A DNA stretch of 64,000 nucleotides, taken from Lachnospiraceae bacterium (lineage in GTDB: Bacteria; Bacillota; Clostridia; Lachnospirales; Lachnospiraceae). Below the pieces are notes generated by a model. It had not been told where the DNA came from. It was given only the letters and a program-made list of their open reading frames with translations, and did no database searches. Made by a program: the position numbers and the translations under genes. The stretch lies in NCBI GenBank assembly GCA_016287095.1, contig JAEEVK010000004.1, forward strand, positions 1 through 64,000, read 5' to 3'. The number at the start of each line of letters is the position of its first letter. Position 1 is the first letter of the stretch. This document shows, one piece after another, positions 25,481-34,494 of this stretch.

Positions 25481-27136
25481 ATGGAAAAAAACGTAACGAT
25501 CATTGATGAAAATGGCGTAGTGATCGGCTACACTTACCCGAAAAGGGCTAAGGGGCTGGTCAAGAAAGGTCGGGCTGAGCCCGTCGATGAAAACTGTATA
25601 AGGATAACGGATACTCAGGTTCCGACCGTAGATGACAATAAATTTGCGGAGGTACATAAGATGAGTAAGGTTATAGGTTTTGAAGCAAGAAAATTTGGTA
25701 TAGATCCTACATGTACAGGAAACAATATCGCAAACAGGATGTTTGTGACGGATGCTTTAGGTAACAATGTTGAGGTATACGAGATAGGTGACTGGGGTCA
25801 CAACTGGACTCAGATTTCTTATGAAATGCCGGTGGAAAAGGATACGGATTTTGAATTCCTTTTTGCTATGACCGGTGATATTGACGAAGTCCGGGGAGAT
25901 GCAAAGTGCAACTTTATCGTTATGCCGATACACGAGAAAGCTAAGGTAAAAGCTATCCCGGATCTGAGTGCATCGGATGAGGCAAAGGCAGGCGAAGTTA
26001 TTGAATCTGCCGATGCAGATCCCGCAGAGGATCCAGGCAAGGATGACTGGAACAACAGATATCAGTACAGTCTTCTTCACAGGGAATACAGACCAACTAT
26101 GGAAAAAGTCTGGAACGGTTCATCCATCAGATTTTACAGGATTCCTTTTAATACGGGAGATGCCGATAAGATCAAATTTGTTTTCGTAGCATTCCAGAAA
26201 CCGTACAAGATTTTCCCTGTAAAGAATTTTGAGGAGTATTCAAATCTTCCGGATTATAATTCAGAAGGAAACAATGACTGGTTTGGAAGAAAGCACGGCA
26301 GGAGCTGGAACTGGGAACGCGGTAATAAAGGACCGGGAAACGGACCTTTTGGATGGTACAGCGGACCTAAAGGTTTTAATGAGGCAGATAAAAAGGCGAC
26401 CGAAAACTTCCTCAACAATATCGGAATGATGGTCAGCAATGCCGTAAAGGAAGCCATGGAAGGCTTTGATAAATTCCAAAAGTGTAATTTCGGAGACTGG
26501 GAAAACAAAGCTAAGCGTTCCAATAAAAATCCATATTCCGAGAGTAATTTTACAAGAAAACCGGAAAAAAACTCCCGTAAAATGGATACTTATGTTTTAG
26601 CACAGTTACTGAGCAAGACGGAAGATAACGGAGATCTGGATCTGAACGGATACTGCATTGAAGACTGCGATGAAGCAGATCTTTCCGATATCGAAACAGC
26701 GGATAACATCAGTGTTTCGATAGATAACGCTTCTATAAGCGGTGATGCATTTTATGCTATCATGGAAAAGGTAGGAGATAATGCGGATGTATCCGGCAAC
26801 AATACCATGATCGGAACTGCCAGGGATACCACTAAGGAAATAGGTGAATCCGGAAATACTTCCGATAATAACAGCTGGAGCTTTGTAAATGCTACCTTGA
26901 GTGAGGCTGCATTTGCTGTCCTGCTTTCCAAGATAGGTGACAACTGTGATGTTGACCTGTCAAATGCAGAGATAAATGATTCCAACGAGATCAAGAACTT
27001 TGATGATTTTTGCAACAGTTTTGATAATACAACCATCAAGGTGGATAATACCAGGATTTCAAAAAGACTTTATCATTTGCTTGTCAGATGCTGCGGAGAC
27101 GATTGCGATATAGAAGGAAATGCTGTTATCTGGTAA
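25481..27136 (+). CDS. Unrecognised acidic protein with C-terminal repeats
   Basis: 551 aa, no membrane segment and no signal peptide. The first 45 residues (VIGYTYPKRAKGLVKKGRAE) match a short basic motif that I recall at the N-terminus of many Lachnospiraceae hypothetical proteins. Residues about 60-255 look like two beta-rich segments. Residues 255-300 are rich in Gly, Asn, Trp and Arg (RKHGRSWNWERGNKGPGNGP). The C-terminal 170 residues carry at least three copies of a unit of about 30 residues: SxxxxNAxxSxxAFxxLLxK followed by xGDNxDVxxxN, with a partial fourth copy ending LNGYC. No enzyme motif was recognised. The gene is monocistronic, with a good GGGGGAG site before the ATG. Function unknown. 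Confidence 0.75.
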   Translation: MEKNVTIIDENGVVIGYTYPKRAKGLVKKGRAEPVDENCIRITDTQVPTVDDNKFAEVHKMSKVIGFEARKFGIDPTCTGNNIANRMFVTDALGNNVEVYEIGDWGHNWTQISYEMPVEKDTDFEFLFAMTGDIDEVRGDAKCNFIVMPIHEKAKVKAIPDLSASDEAKAGEVIESADADPAEDPGKDDWNNRYQYSLLHREYRPTMEKVWNGSSIRFYRIPFNTGDADKIKFVFVAFQKPYKIFPVKNFEEYSNLPDYNSEGNNDWFGRKHGRSWNWERGNKGPGNGPFGWYSGPKGFNEADKKATENFLNNIGMMVSNAVKEAMEGFDKFQKCNFGDWENKAKRSNKNPYSESNFTRKPEKNSRKMDTYVLAQLLSKTEDNGDLDLNGYCIEDCDEADLSDIETADNISVSIDNASISGDAFYAIMEKVGDNADVSGNNTMIGTARDTTKEIGESGNTSDNNSWSFVNATLSEAAFAVLLSKIGDNCDVDLSNAEINDSNEIKNFDDFCNSFDNTTIKVDNTRISKRLYHLLVRCCGDDCDIEGNAVIW

Positions 27137-27167
27137 GTAGGAAATATTAGACAATAACCTTATAAGA

Positions 27168-27197
27168 AAAAGGTGTCGGGAACTTCCCGGCACCTTT
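27168..27197 (+). terminator. Rho-independent terminator, bidirectional
   Basis: AAGGTGTCGGGA and TCCCGGCACCTT pair with one G-T, flanked by A-rich and T-rich tracts. It lies between the convergent repeat-protein and GlsB genes. Confidence 0.85.
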
Positions 27198-27201
27198 TGT
27201 G

Positions 27202-27450
27202 TTAGTTTTTCTTTATAAGTCTTACTATAAAAATCACCAGACAAGCACCGGCTACCGCACGGATAATAGTACCGACAACTCCGAAGAATGTGATTCCGAT
27301 AAGTCCGAAAACATATCCTCCTACAATACCGCCTACCAAACCGAGGATAATGTTTAATAACAATCCGTTGCTGCTCTTCATGATTATACCTGCAAGCCAT
27401 CCGGCTAAAGCTCCGAGAGCTAAACTAATGATAATATCAACTAAGCCCAT
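27202..27450 (-). CDS. GlsB/YeaQ/YmgE family membrane protein
   Basis: 82 aa of the transglycosylase-associated protein family. It is nearly all membrane: three glycine-rich helices (SLALGALAGWLAGIIMKSSN, NIILGLVGGIVGGYVFG, TIIRAVAGACLVIFIV). The family is linked to general stress and envelope responses, but its biochemical role is unknown. Length and the GxxxG pattern are normal. AGGAGACTT precedes the ATG. It is a single gene between a terminator and an unrelated ABC operon. Confidence 0.9.
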   Translation of the reverse strand: MGLVDIIISLALGALAGWLAGIIMKSSNGLLLNIILGLVGGIVGGYVFGLIGITFFGVVGTIIRAVAGACLVIFIVRLIKKN

Positions 27451-27547
27451 TTTAAGTCTCCTTATTGAAAATATTTTGTTCCAATAAGTACAATATATAC
27501 TAAATCAATTATTATTTCAATAAAAACTTACAATTTTTAAAAGTTGC

Positions 27548-28678
27548 CTAGTATACCGTTACATCATATTTCCTGACTCTTCTCATATTGGAGAGCAATA
27601 CAGGGGCTATTATCGCCAGGTTACAGATCAGTGTTCCAATAATGCCGAGTAACGAAGGACGTATAAGATGCTGACCCTGATCCCAAAGGAGTTCATTAAG
27701 TATACTGACTATTACAAAGCAGGCTGTTCCACCCACCAGGAGTCCAAGTCCGTCCATGGCAAGCAGCTCTCCGAATATCTTTCCAAAAATCTTTCCCTTT
27801 GAAAATCCCACTGCTTTGTATATTGAAAACTCGTATTTTCTCTTGTCATACATTGCCGCAAAGGTAGCATTTACCGTTACGGCAAATACTACTGCCACTA
27901 TCAGGATGATCGCCCAGAAGATGTATGTGAGAAAACTTATTGAATCATTTACATTTTCCTTAAGGGTTTCATTGGTGGTAACTATTATATGAGGATACTT
28001 TTCTTTTATCTCTTGCCTGAATTCATTCAGGGCACCTGAAAGACCGGCATCATGAGCGGTACCCTTTTCCGTAGGCAGGATCATGCCGCTGCTGCCATTT
28101 ATTTCCGAAGACCAGCCATATATCTGAATTCCCTTTAACGGTAAAACCTTTTCTACCGTCATATCAACAGGAAAGTAAACATCCTCAAACTCTCCGTTGC
28201 CTTTTATGATATCGCCTTCCTTTACTCCCCAGTTATTAGCCAGCCACTCTGATATTATAAGCCCGCCATCACTGACTGTAGTCCCTTTGGGCAGTATATC
28301 CGTATATTCCACAAAGGTATTAAAATCCTCCCGGGATCGCATAAAAAAGCCTGTGATCGACATTTTGAAACCCATAATGCTTTTATAGCTTACTGAAGGT
28401 GTACTTACCGCAAGCGTATTTTTTGCGCATTCCGGCAAAAGTTTATCCAGCTCATCGATATATGCGCTTCTTTCATCAATGATGTCATTATTGTTTCCCT
28501 GCATATACCATATGGCATATTGGGAAGGTTCCTCGTAACCGTAAATACAGGTATCACCTATGTTATCTATATACATCCCGCCCATAAATACCACACAGGT
28601 ACATGCCAGGATCAATATGATACTGATCACTCTTCCACGGTTCCTGCTAATATATGTTAATGGTGAAAAAGGTGTCAT
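27548..28678 (-). CDS. ABC transporter permease, FtsX/MacB type (second permease of operon)
   Basis: 376 aa. One N-terminal transmembrane helix (VISIILILACTCVVFMGGMY) is followed by a large extracytoplasmic domain (about residues 40-255) and three C-terminal helices, the standard FtsX layout. It lies 49 nt after the ATPase gene. Together with the permease at 29430-30557 it would form a heterodimeric membrane unit. The substrate is unknown; such transporters act in peptide export, antimicrobial resistance or envelope signalling. Confidence 0.85.
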   Translation of the reverse strand: MTPFSPLTYISRNRGRVISIILILACTCVVFMGGMYIDNIGDTCIYGYEEPSQYAIWYMQGNNNDIIDERSAYIDELDKLLPECAKNTLAVSTPSVSYKSIMGFKMSITGFFMRSREDFNTFVEYTDILPKGTTVSDGGLIISEWLANNWGVKEGDIIKGNGEFEDVYFPVDMTVEKVLPLKGIQIYGWSSEINGSSGMILPTEKGTAHDAGLSGALNEFRQEIKEKYPHIIVTTNETLKENVNDSISFLTYIFWAIILIVAVVFAVTVNATFAAMYDKRKYEFSIYKAVGFSKGKIFGKIFGELLAMDGLGLLVGGTACFVIVSILNELLWDQGQHLIRPSLLGIIGTLICNLAIIAPVLLSNMRRVRKYDVTVY

Positions 28679-28727
28679 ATTTTCTGCCTTATTCCTTTCT
28701 TTTTTGAATCCTGCTCCGGATGAGGAG

Positions 28728-29414
28728 TCAAGCCGTCTCCTGTAGCAAACCTTGTTTCACATCCGATATACTTCCATCCCAGATTTCCACTGTCATATCC
28801 GTATCCCTTAAGATACTGTGATCATGGGTGATGACTATCACAAGTCTTTCCTTTGCATACTCTCTTAATCTGTCCATTACGAGATATGCATTCTCATGGT
28901 CGAGGGAAGCTGTCGGCTCATCTGCAAAAAGAACCTTGGGATTATTCATCATGGCTCTGGCTATGGCCACTCTCTGACGCTGTCCTCCGGAAAGCTTTGC
29001 CGGTATTTTGTCCAACTCCTTTTCCTTTAAACCGATATTCAGTAATATTTCCTTAGCCTTCTCCACTGCTTCCTTTTTAGGGCAGTTGGCCGCCAATACG
29101 GCATTCTCTACTGCGGTAAGATAAGGTACCAGATAATGTCTCTGGAATATAAAACCGAATTCATCCCTTCTAAGAGTCTGTCTTTCGGCATCCTTTATAC
29201 CTGTTATCGATCTTCCGTTGTACAGGATTTCTCCGCTGGTAAGATTTTTCAGGGTGGACATAGTATACATCATAGTTGATTTTCCGCTGCCGGAGGGACC
29301 GATGATCCCTACCAGACCTTTGTCCGGAAAACTGATGTTGATATTTCTCATAGCATATACTTTTTCTTCCTTATCCATATCATAGATCATTGTAGCATTT
29401 TTTAATTCAAACAT
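28728..29414 (-). CDS. ABC transporter ATP-binding protein (MacB/LolD type)
   Basis: 228 aa. Walker A IGPSGSGKST, Q-loop FIFQRHYLVPYLT, signature LSGGQRQRVAIARAM, Walker B VLFADEPTAS and the switch His in VIVITHDHS are all present. It drives the two FtsX permeases encoded either side of it (15 nt after the upstream permease). Length and motifs are complete, so the complex should be functional. Confidence 0.92.
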   Translation of the reverse strand: MFELKNATMIYDMDKEEKVYAMRNINISFPDKGLVGIIGPSGSGKSTMMYTMSTLKNLTSGEILYNGRSITGIKDAERQTLRRDEFGFIFQRHYLVPYLTAVENAVLAANCPKKEAVEKAKEILLNIGLKEKELDKIPAKLSGGQRQRVAIARAMMNNPKVLFADEPTASLDHENAYLVMDRLREYAKERLVIVITHDHSILRDTDMTVEIWDGSISDVKQGLLQETA

Positions 29415-29429
29415 TTTTAAGTCTCCTTT

Positions 29430-30557
29430 TTACTCTATCATATCCACGGTACAAACTCTTCTAATATTGATAAACAGCGGTATCTGGCAACAGCCGTAAA
29501 TTGCTATTAATACAGTTATGATAACTGCTACCGCATTTTCTCTCCAGGGATTTACATGTATGCCGATGGGTTCACATAGTATTTTGTTGAATGCAAATCC
29601 GGATATTGCTGTTAACCCTGCTCCCACTACTATAGCCATAATAAAACAGAACAATAACTCTCTGAGCGCCATACCATAGATTTCCCATTCGGAAAATCCG
29701 ATGGAGTTCATCAGGCACCACTCTTGGTGTCTATCCATGATATGAAGAGAAAGAACTACGAGCAGACATACTGCAAGCAGCACGCCCGTTATTATCTGTA
29801 CCAGTCGTTCTACCGTATCCAGTGAACCTATATCATCATAGAGCCCGTCGTATTGGGACTGATAATCACTTACATAGTATAGCTTTATCCCGGCATCCTC
29901 TATTATTTTTCCGTAATCCTTTCCGTCATCCGGATGGAAAACCGCCAGGTTAACATCGTTTTCCGCAGGGAGAGCCAGACCTAAAGCCAGATAAATGTCA
30001 CTTTCTACCTGTCCGACTATCTTGTAATTGGCTGACATATACTCCAGAGTTTCATTTCCTCTATTATTCCAAAGCTTCATATCTACCAGGATTTCTCCGG
30101 GTGCCTCCGGCATTCTGCCTTGTATGAGCTTGGCATTTTTGTAATCCAAGAGGGTTTGTATATCCTGATTGTTATCCATCAGAAAACAGGGAAGTGTGGT
30201 TTCTCCTATCACGCTTTTCATGCTGACCCGGCCAAACCTAAACATTACTGTTCCGGTTATACCCTCGATTTTTCTTATCTCCTCTTCTTTCTCCTGCATA
30301 GCCTCTAAGACTAGTTCGTTCCATTCCTCTATGGTTTCATAATCACCTATGATTATCTCCGGAGATGTGAGCAGCATGTCACGATATGGTTCGCTGCACG
30401 CCTGGTAGAACGGCTCCGATGTTGACCCGAGTACGTAACTTACCAGATAGCTTAGAACCACAAACATTGCCAGCGATACTACGAGAGCTGTCACTCTTTT
30501 TCGGTTTCCTTTGATGTAGCCAAAAGCTGAAAGCTTTGCTCTGCCCGTTTGTTTCAT
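29430..30557 (-). CDS. ABC transporter permease, FtsX/MacB type (first permease of operon)
   Basis: 375 aa with the same layout as its partner: helix VTALVVSLAMFVVLSYLVSY, a long outside domain (about 45-240), then three helices (IITGVLLAVCLLVVLSLHIM, LLFCFIMAIVVGAGLTAISG, AVAVIITVLIAIYGCCQIPL). It lies 14 nt after the lipoprotein gene and 15 nt before the ATPase. The two permeases are related but clearly different, so a heterodimer is likely. Confidence 0.85.
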   Translation of the reverse strand: MKQTGRAKLSAFGYIKGNRKRVTALVVSLAMFVVLSYLVSYVLGSTSEPFYQACSEPYRDMLLTSPEIIIGDYETIEEWNELVLEAMQEKEEEIRKIEGITGTVMFRFGRVSMKSVIGETTLPCFLMDNNQDIQTLLDYKNAKLIQGRMPEAPGEILVDMKLWNNRGNETLEYMSANYKIVGQVESDIYLALGLALPAENDVNLAVFHPDDGKDYGKIIEDAGIKLYYVSDYQSQYDGLYDDIGSLDTVERLVQIITGVLLAVCLLVVLSLHIMDRHQEWCLMNSIGFSEWEIYGMALRELLFCFIMAIVVGAGLTAISGFAFNKILCEPIGIHVNPWRENAVAVIITVLIAIYGCCQIPLFINIRRVCTVDMIE

Positions 30558-30571
30558 TTGTTTTCCTTTCC

Positions 30572-30973
30572 TTATTCTAATTCAAATTCAAACTCACCAT
30601 TTTCACATTTTCCATCGGTTTCAAATATGACATAAACCGTGCCTTCTTTTAAGTCTTTTAAGGAAGAGTTTATTTCCTCTCCATCACTAAGTTTAAAAAG
30701 CTCTTTTTTTGTTCCGTCGTAATCTACATAAACAATCACATTTCCTTTTTCAAGCTTTCCGGAATAATTGAGCGTTCCGGTTTCATTTTTGCATTTCAGA
30801 GTATGCACCTGTGTCCCCTTAAATGTCCAAAAGTCCATATATGCATAAGAGGATGTATTGGTATGAACATATGCGGAAGCACTCCAGGATGATACATATT
30901 TCCCACAGCCGGTTAAACACAAACTTGCCAATACTGTTATCATTATCAATGTAACTTTTTCAATTTTTTTCAT
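30572..30973 (-). CDS. Small lipoprotein of the ABC operon
   Basis: 133 aa when started at the ATG at 30973, which has GGAGG at the right distance; the track's 31084 start does not. The signal peptide MKKIEKVTLIMITVLASLCL ends in the lipobox LTGC, so the mature protein is lipid-anchored outside. The rest is a small beta-rich domain (about 110 residues) with no family I recognise. Being first in the operon, it is probably an accessory binding or signalling subunit of the transporter. TAATCA-TGG-TGATTA at 30994-31008, just upstream, may be an operator. Confidence 0.75.
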   Translation of the reverse strand: MKKIEKVTLIMITVLASLCLTGCGKYVSSWSASAYVHTNTSSYAYMDFWTFKGTQVHTLKCKNETGTLNYSGKLEKGNVIVYVDYDGTKKELFKLSDGEEINSSLKDLKEGTVYVIFETDGKCENGEFEFELE

Positions 30974-31104
30974 TCTTTGATTCCTCCGAAACCTAATCAT
31001 GGTGATTAACCACGCTTTGCCTATATGCCTTATAGACAACTCCCATAAATTGTATGCCTTGTTCAGGACACTTTCATCATACATCCATATATAAAATAAA
31101 AACA

Positions 31105-31140
31105 GTGACTGCAGTCATATATTTCTATGACTGCAGTCAC
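31105..31140 (-). terminator. Terminator after the histidine kinase gene
   Basis: A perfect 15-bp stem (GTGACTGCAGTCATA and its complement) with a 6-nt loop is followed on the minus strand by TGTTTTTATTTT. Each arm contains the self-palindromic 12-mer TGACTGCAGTCA, so the site could also act as a double operator for the lipoprotein/ABC operon downstream. Confidence 0.75.
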
Positions 31141-31153
31141 ATCATGATCATTT

Positions 31154-32410
31154 TTATCTTGGCAGACTGTATTTTACGCAGAAGCCCTCGCTTCCATCCA
31201 CATCAAAACTGCCTCCGTTAGTCTTTACGTAATCACTCATCTTGCGAAGTCCAAAACCGTTTCGCAGTTTAGCCTGTTTTTCTTCATATGAGATTTCTCC
31301 CCATCCTTGTCCGTTATCACTTACCTGGACACTGATATGGGAACTGTCAAGAGTTAACAGTATAACAAATACTTTGGCTCCCCCATGTTTTACTCCGTTA
31401 GTGAGCAGTTCCGATATACTGCTGCTGATGAAAGCTGCCCTGGCAATGTGCAGTTTATTGCCACTGTCTGTTTGAAGCTGAGTACTCTGTCTGCGCTCTT
31501 CATCTGCAATTATCAGATCCAGATTATGATGCACTTTTATCTCGGTATCCAATGTGAAATTATTGATCAGCTCTTTTAAAGAATTAACATAATCCGTTAC
31601 CAGCACACAGTCATCCTCTGCATCCAGCGTCCTTACAACACTCCTTACAGAGCCTATCGCCTCATGGATGCGTTCATTTGCCTGATCGATTTTCTGATTT
31701 GCTTTTGTCGCATCGGTATCGATCAGCATCTGGGCTGCATCCAGAGTGACCGTTGCTGCTGAAAGAGTATGCCCGACAGCATTATGTATATCCCGGCTTA
31801 TCCTCTCACGCTCTTCTAATCTCGCATTCTCCTCTGCCATATTCTTGCTCTCGGCAATCTCCATACGGAGCTCTCTCTCGTTCATGGCATCAAGTGCAGA
31901 AGACCGGAGTGCTTTTTCAAGATTTGAATTCATTTCAAAATATCTGAAAAGCCAATATACCGCAAAACTCCATATAATTGCAAAGACCAAAATACATACA
32001 AGGGCGATATATCCTCCCACCCCGAGTTTTTCGGGAGTCAGCCTTCTGGACCAGAATGCGAACCCGCCAACCAAAAATATGTTAACCAAAATATTTTTCT
32101 TATTGGAATACAGCAAAAAATCATTACATGAATATAGTGCCGTCGCAGTGAGCATCGGCAGACCGCACCAGATCTGATGGCATATGAACGAAAGTCCCAT
32201 GGCAATGATTGCATACACGATCAGGCATCCCTGCTTATTCCTTCCTTCACTAAAAACTGAGGCACATAACATAATAAGAAGGATTACTCCGAATACAATC
32301 CCCGGGATGATGAACTCCGGATCAGACACCAAAACAAACACTATCACATAGATTACTGTCATGATAGCGCTCATAGCCCATATTATATTTTCTGCAATCC
32401 TGTTTTTCAT
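31154..32410 (-). CDS. Sensor histidine kinase, HisKA_3 (NarX/DesK) type, without adjacent response regulator
   Basis: 418 aa. Five or six membrane helices fill residues about 8-165, with almost no outside loop. A coiled coil precedes the phosphorylation site LEERERISRDIHNAVGHTLS (His near 207). The HATPase has the N-box SELLTNGVKHG and the G-box DNGQGWGE. Kinases of this type signal to LuxR/NarL regulators, but none is next door. The only one in the window is at 52242-52955, about 20 kb away. GGAAAG precedes the ATG, and a terminator separates the gene from the ABC operon. It may sense the membrane or a drug exported by that transporter. Confidence 0.88.
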   Translation of the reverse strand: MKNRIAENIIWAMSAIMTVIYVIVFVLVSDPEFIIPGIVFGVILLIMLCASVFSEGRNKQGCLIVYAIIAMGLSFICHQIWCGLPMLTATALYSCNDFLLYSNKKNILVNIFLVGGFAFWSRRLTPEKLGVGGYIALVCILVFAIIWSFAVYWLFRYFEMNSNLEKALRSSALDAMNERELRMEIAESKNMAEENARLEERERISRDIHNAVGHTLSAATVTLDAAQMLIDTDATKANQKIDQANERIHEAIGSVRSVVRTLDAEDDCVLVTDYVNSLKELINNFTLDTEIKVHHNLDLIIADEERRQSTQLQTDSGNKLHIARAAFISSSISELLTNGVKHGGAKVFVILLTLDSSHISVQVSDNGQGWGEISYEEKQAKLRNGFGLRKMSDYVKTNGGSFDVDGSEGFCVKYSLPR

Positions 32411-32503
32411 ATTATTCTTTCCGGAAATTTTTGGGATATTTTCTTTTTCATCCCAATGTTACCATAATTTTTCCCCTTAGGCAAACTATATTTTTTTACA
32501 AAG

Positions 32504-32544
32504 AGACACCCGGGTCTCTGAATTGATCATAAACCCGGGTGTCT
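32504..32544 (-). terminator. Hairpin after the vWA gene, probable terminator
   Basis: AGACACCCGGGT and ACCCGGGTGTCT form a 12-bp stem around 17 nt, followed on the minus strand by CTTTGT only. The T-run is poor, so efficiency is uncertain. It lies between the vWA gene and the kinase gene. Confidence 0.55.
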
Positions 32545-32599
32545 GCAAATAGGAAGAACGTTATGTATGTAAAAGTTATTTTTGCAAATAACTATTTAA

Positions 32600-34252
32600 C
32601 TATCTTACCATATCCATAAGCTCACAGAATTCCTGTCTGTATGCATCCTCTTTTACAGAGTTGAGTGATTTAAGTCTTTCTAAAACATTCTCCATGGTGC
32701 TTGTACCTGCGTATTCAGACTTTCTGATGATCATACCTGCCTGAGCTACACCTGCTGCCCAGGAAAGATTCTCGCTCATGTTTTCACTGTAATAAGTGCT
32801 GTCTACAGGATGGGTGATCAGGCTGCTGGTCTCTCCATCAGGCTGCTTATATCTGATATTTACAGTAAGGTATTCACTTGCTATACCCTCTGCATCAGCA
32901 TCAGCCTTTGCTGTATACTTTGATTCTACTTCGGGGATTTCCTGTGCGCTGTCCTTTAAAGCTATCTCATAAAGGGCTGTAACGGTGTGGCCTGCACCTA
33001 TCTCTCCGCCATCCTTTTTGTCATCATTAAAATCCTCTGCTGCCATAGTCCTGTTTTCGTATCCTATCAGACGATATCCCTTTATAACTGCAGGATTAAA
33101 TTCTACCTGGATCTTGGTATCCTTTGCTACTGTAAAGAGAGTACCGCCCATCTCGTCAACCAGTACCTTCTTTGCCTCAGTCATAGAATCAATATAGCTG
33201 TAATTTCCGTTTCCGTTATCTGCCAATGCTTCCATACGGCTGTCGGAAATATTTCCCCAGCCAAAACCGAGCACTGAAAGGAATACGCCGCTCTTTGCCT
33301 TTTCCTTTACAAGTCTTGTAAGAGAGCCTTCATCTGTGATACCGATATTGAGGTCACCGTCAGTAGCCAGGATGATACGGTTATTTCCGCCTTCAATATA
33401 ATATTTTTCAGCTATCTCATATGCTGTCTGAATACCTGCAGAACCGTTTGTTCCACCGCCTGCGAAAAGGTCTTCCACATATTCAGTGATCTCTTTTTTG
33501 TTTGCACCCGAAAGTCCCTCGAACACGATCCTGTCACCTGAAGCATATGTTACAAGTGAGATACGGTCATCCTGATTCAGCTCATTTGTAAGCATCTTGA
33601 AGGATTTCTGAACAAGACCTAATCTGTCCTCACCATTCATTGAACCGGATACATCTACCAAAAATACAAGGTTTGATGCTTTCCTCTGGCTCATATCGAT
33701 ATCCTTGGCCTTGATACCGACCATAAGTAAATTGGTATTTTCGTTCCAAGGACAAGGTGCCATCTCTGTAGTTACAGAAAAAGGATCATTATTTGTCGGT
33801 GCTGTGTAATCATAATCAAAATAATTAATGAGCTCCTCAATCCTTACTGCATCCTCGGGGATCCTCTGTCCGTTATTGATCATACGTCTAAGATTTGCAT
33901 ATGATGCAGTATCCACGTCTGCAGCAAATGTAGAGAAGGGGGATACGCTTACTGCCTTCCAGCCATTTTCATCGATGTGCTTATATTCTTCGGTATTCCA
34001 GTTGATCCCAGTTTTCTGATCATATCCGCCAAAGCTGTATGTATCTGCACTTTCCGTTACTGCCAGGTCAAAATATCTTGAGCTCTCATCCGCTACTGTA
34101 TCGGGTGTCTTGTAATTGTATGACTGTACAGAATTTGTGTTTGCAGTCGGTGCATAATTTTCAGCACGATCATTATTCTTTGCACTTGAGCATCCTGCGA
34201 GTCCTAATGTTAATACTAATGATAAACCTATTGCTAATATTTTTTTCTTCAT
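32600..34252 (-). CDS. von Willebrand factor A domain lipoprotein (YfbK-like)
   Basis: 550 aa. The signal peptide has lipobox GLAGC (Cys near residue 21), so the protein is anchored on the outer face. Residues about 90-160 match the vWF_A N-terminal extension (FSTFAADVDTASYANLRRMI, then RIEELINYFDYDY). The vWA domain (about 190-370) has an intact metal site, DVSGSMNGEDR, plus ATDGDLNIG. The C-terminal 180 residues match the companion domain of YfbK proteins. A role in binding or assembly at the cell surface is likely, but no ligand is known. GGAGG precedes the ATG. TTTCCTAT/ATAGGAAA at 34276-34296 is a candidate operator or leader hairpin. Confidence 0.9.
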   Translation of the reverse strand: MKKKILAIGLSLVLTLGLAGCSSAKNNDRAENYAPTANTNSVQSYNYKTPDTVADESSRYFDLAVTESADTYSFGGYDQKTGINWNTEEYKHIDENGWKAVSVSPFSTFAADVDTASYANLRRMINNGQRIPEDAVRIEELINYFDYDYTAPTNNDPFSVTTEMAPCPWNENTNLLMVGIKAKDIDMSQRKASNLVFLVDVSGSMNGEDRLGLVQKSFKMLTNELNQDDRISLVTYASGDRIVFEGLSGANKKEITEYVEDLFAGGGTNGSAGIQTAYEIAEKYYIEGGNNRIILATDGDLNIGITDEGSLTRLVKEKAKSGVFLSVLGFGWGNISDSRMEALADNGNGNYSYIDSMTEAKKVLVDEMGGTLFTVAKDTKIQVEFNPAVIKGYRLIGYENRTMAAEDFNDDKKDGGEIGAGHTVTALYEIALKDSAQEIPEVESKYTAKADADAEGIASEYLTVNIRYKQPDGETSSLITHPVDSTYYSENMSENLSWAAGVAQAGMIIRKSEYAGTSTMENVLERLKSLNSVKEDAYRQEFCELMDMVR

Positions 34253-34395
34253 AAAATTTTTCCTCCGTTCAGTTTTTTCCTATATCGAATAGGAAATGTT
34301 CGTTGTTAATTATTCAAATATTGATTTATTTCGGATCCGTACGTTTTTTATCTTCTTGTTTGATGATTAGACGAAGGGATTATGAAAGAGGTTCC

Positions 34396-34477
34396 AAAAA
34401 AAATAAACGATGGAACATTTTTTGTCCCACCGTTTATTTTTGTTACCATTGGGGATTGCGTTAGTATTGCAATCCCC
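34396..34477 (-). terminator. Double hairpin terminator after the DUF4097 gene
   Basis: Reading the minus strand, GGGGATTGC/GCAATCCCC (34477-34451) comes first. A second, longer stem follows (AAAATAAACG with CGTTTATTTT, 34441-34396) and ends in a run of eight T. The stretch 34253-34494 holds nothing else except the vWA leader. Confidence 0.8.
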
Positions 34478-34494
34478 GAATGAATAAGCAGCTA

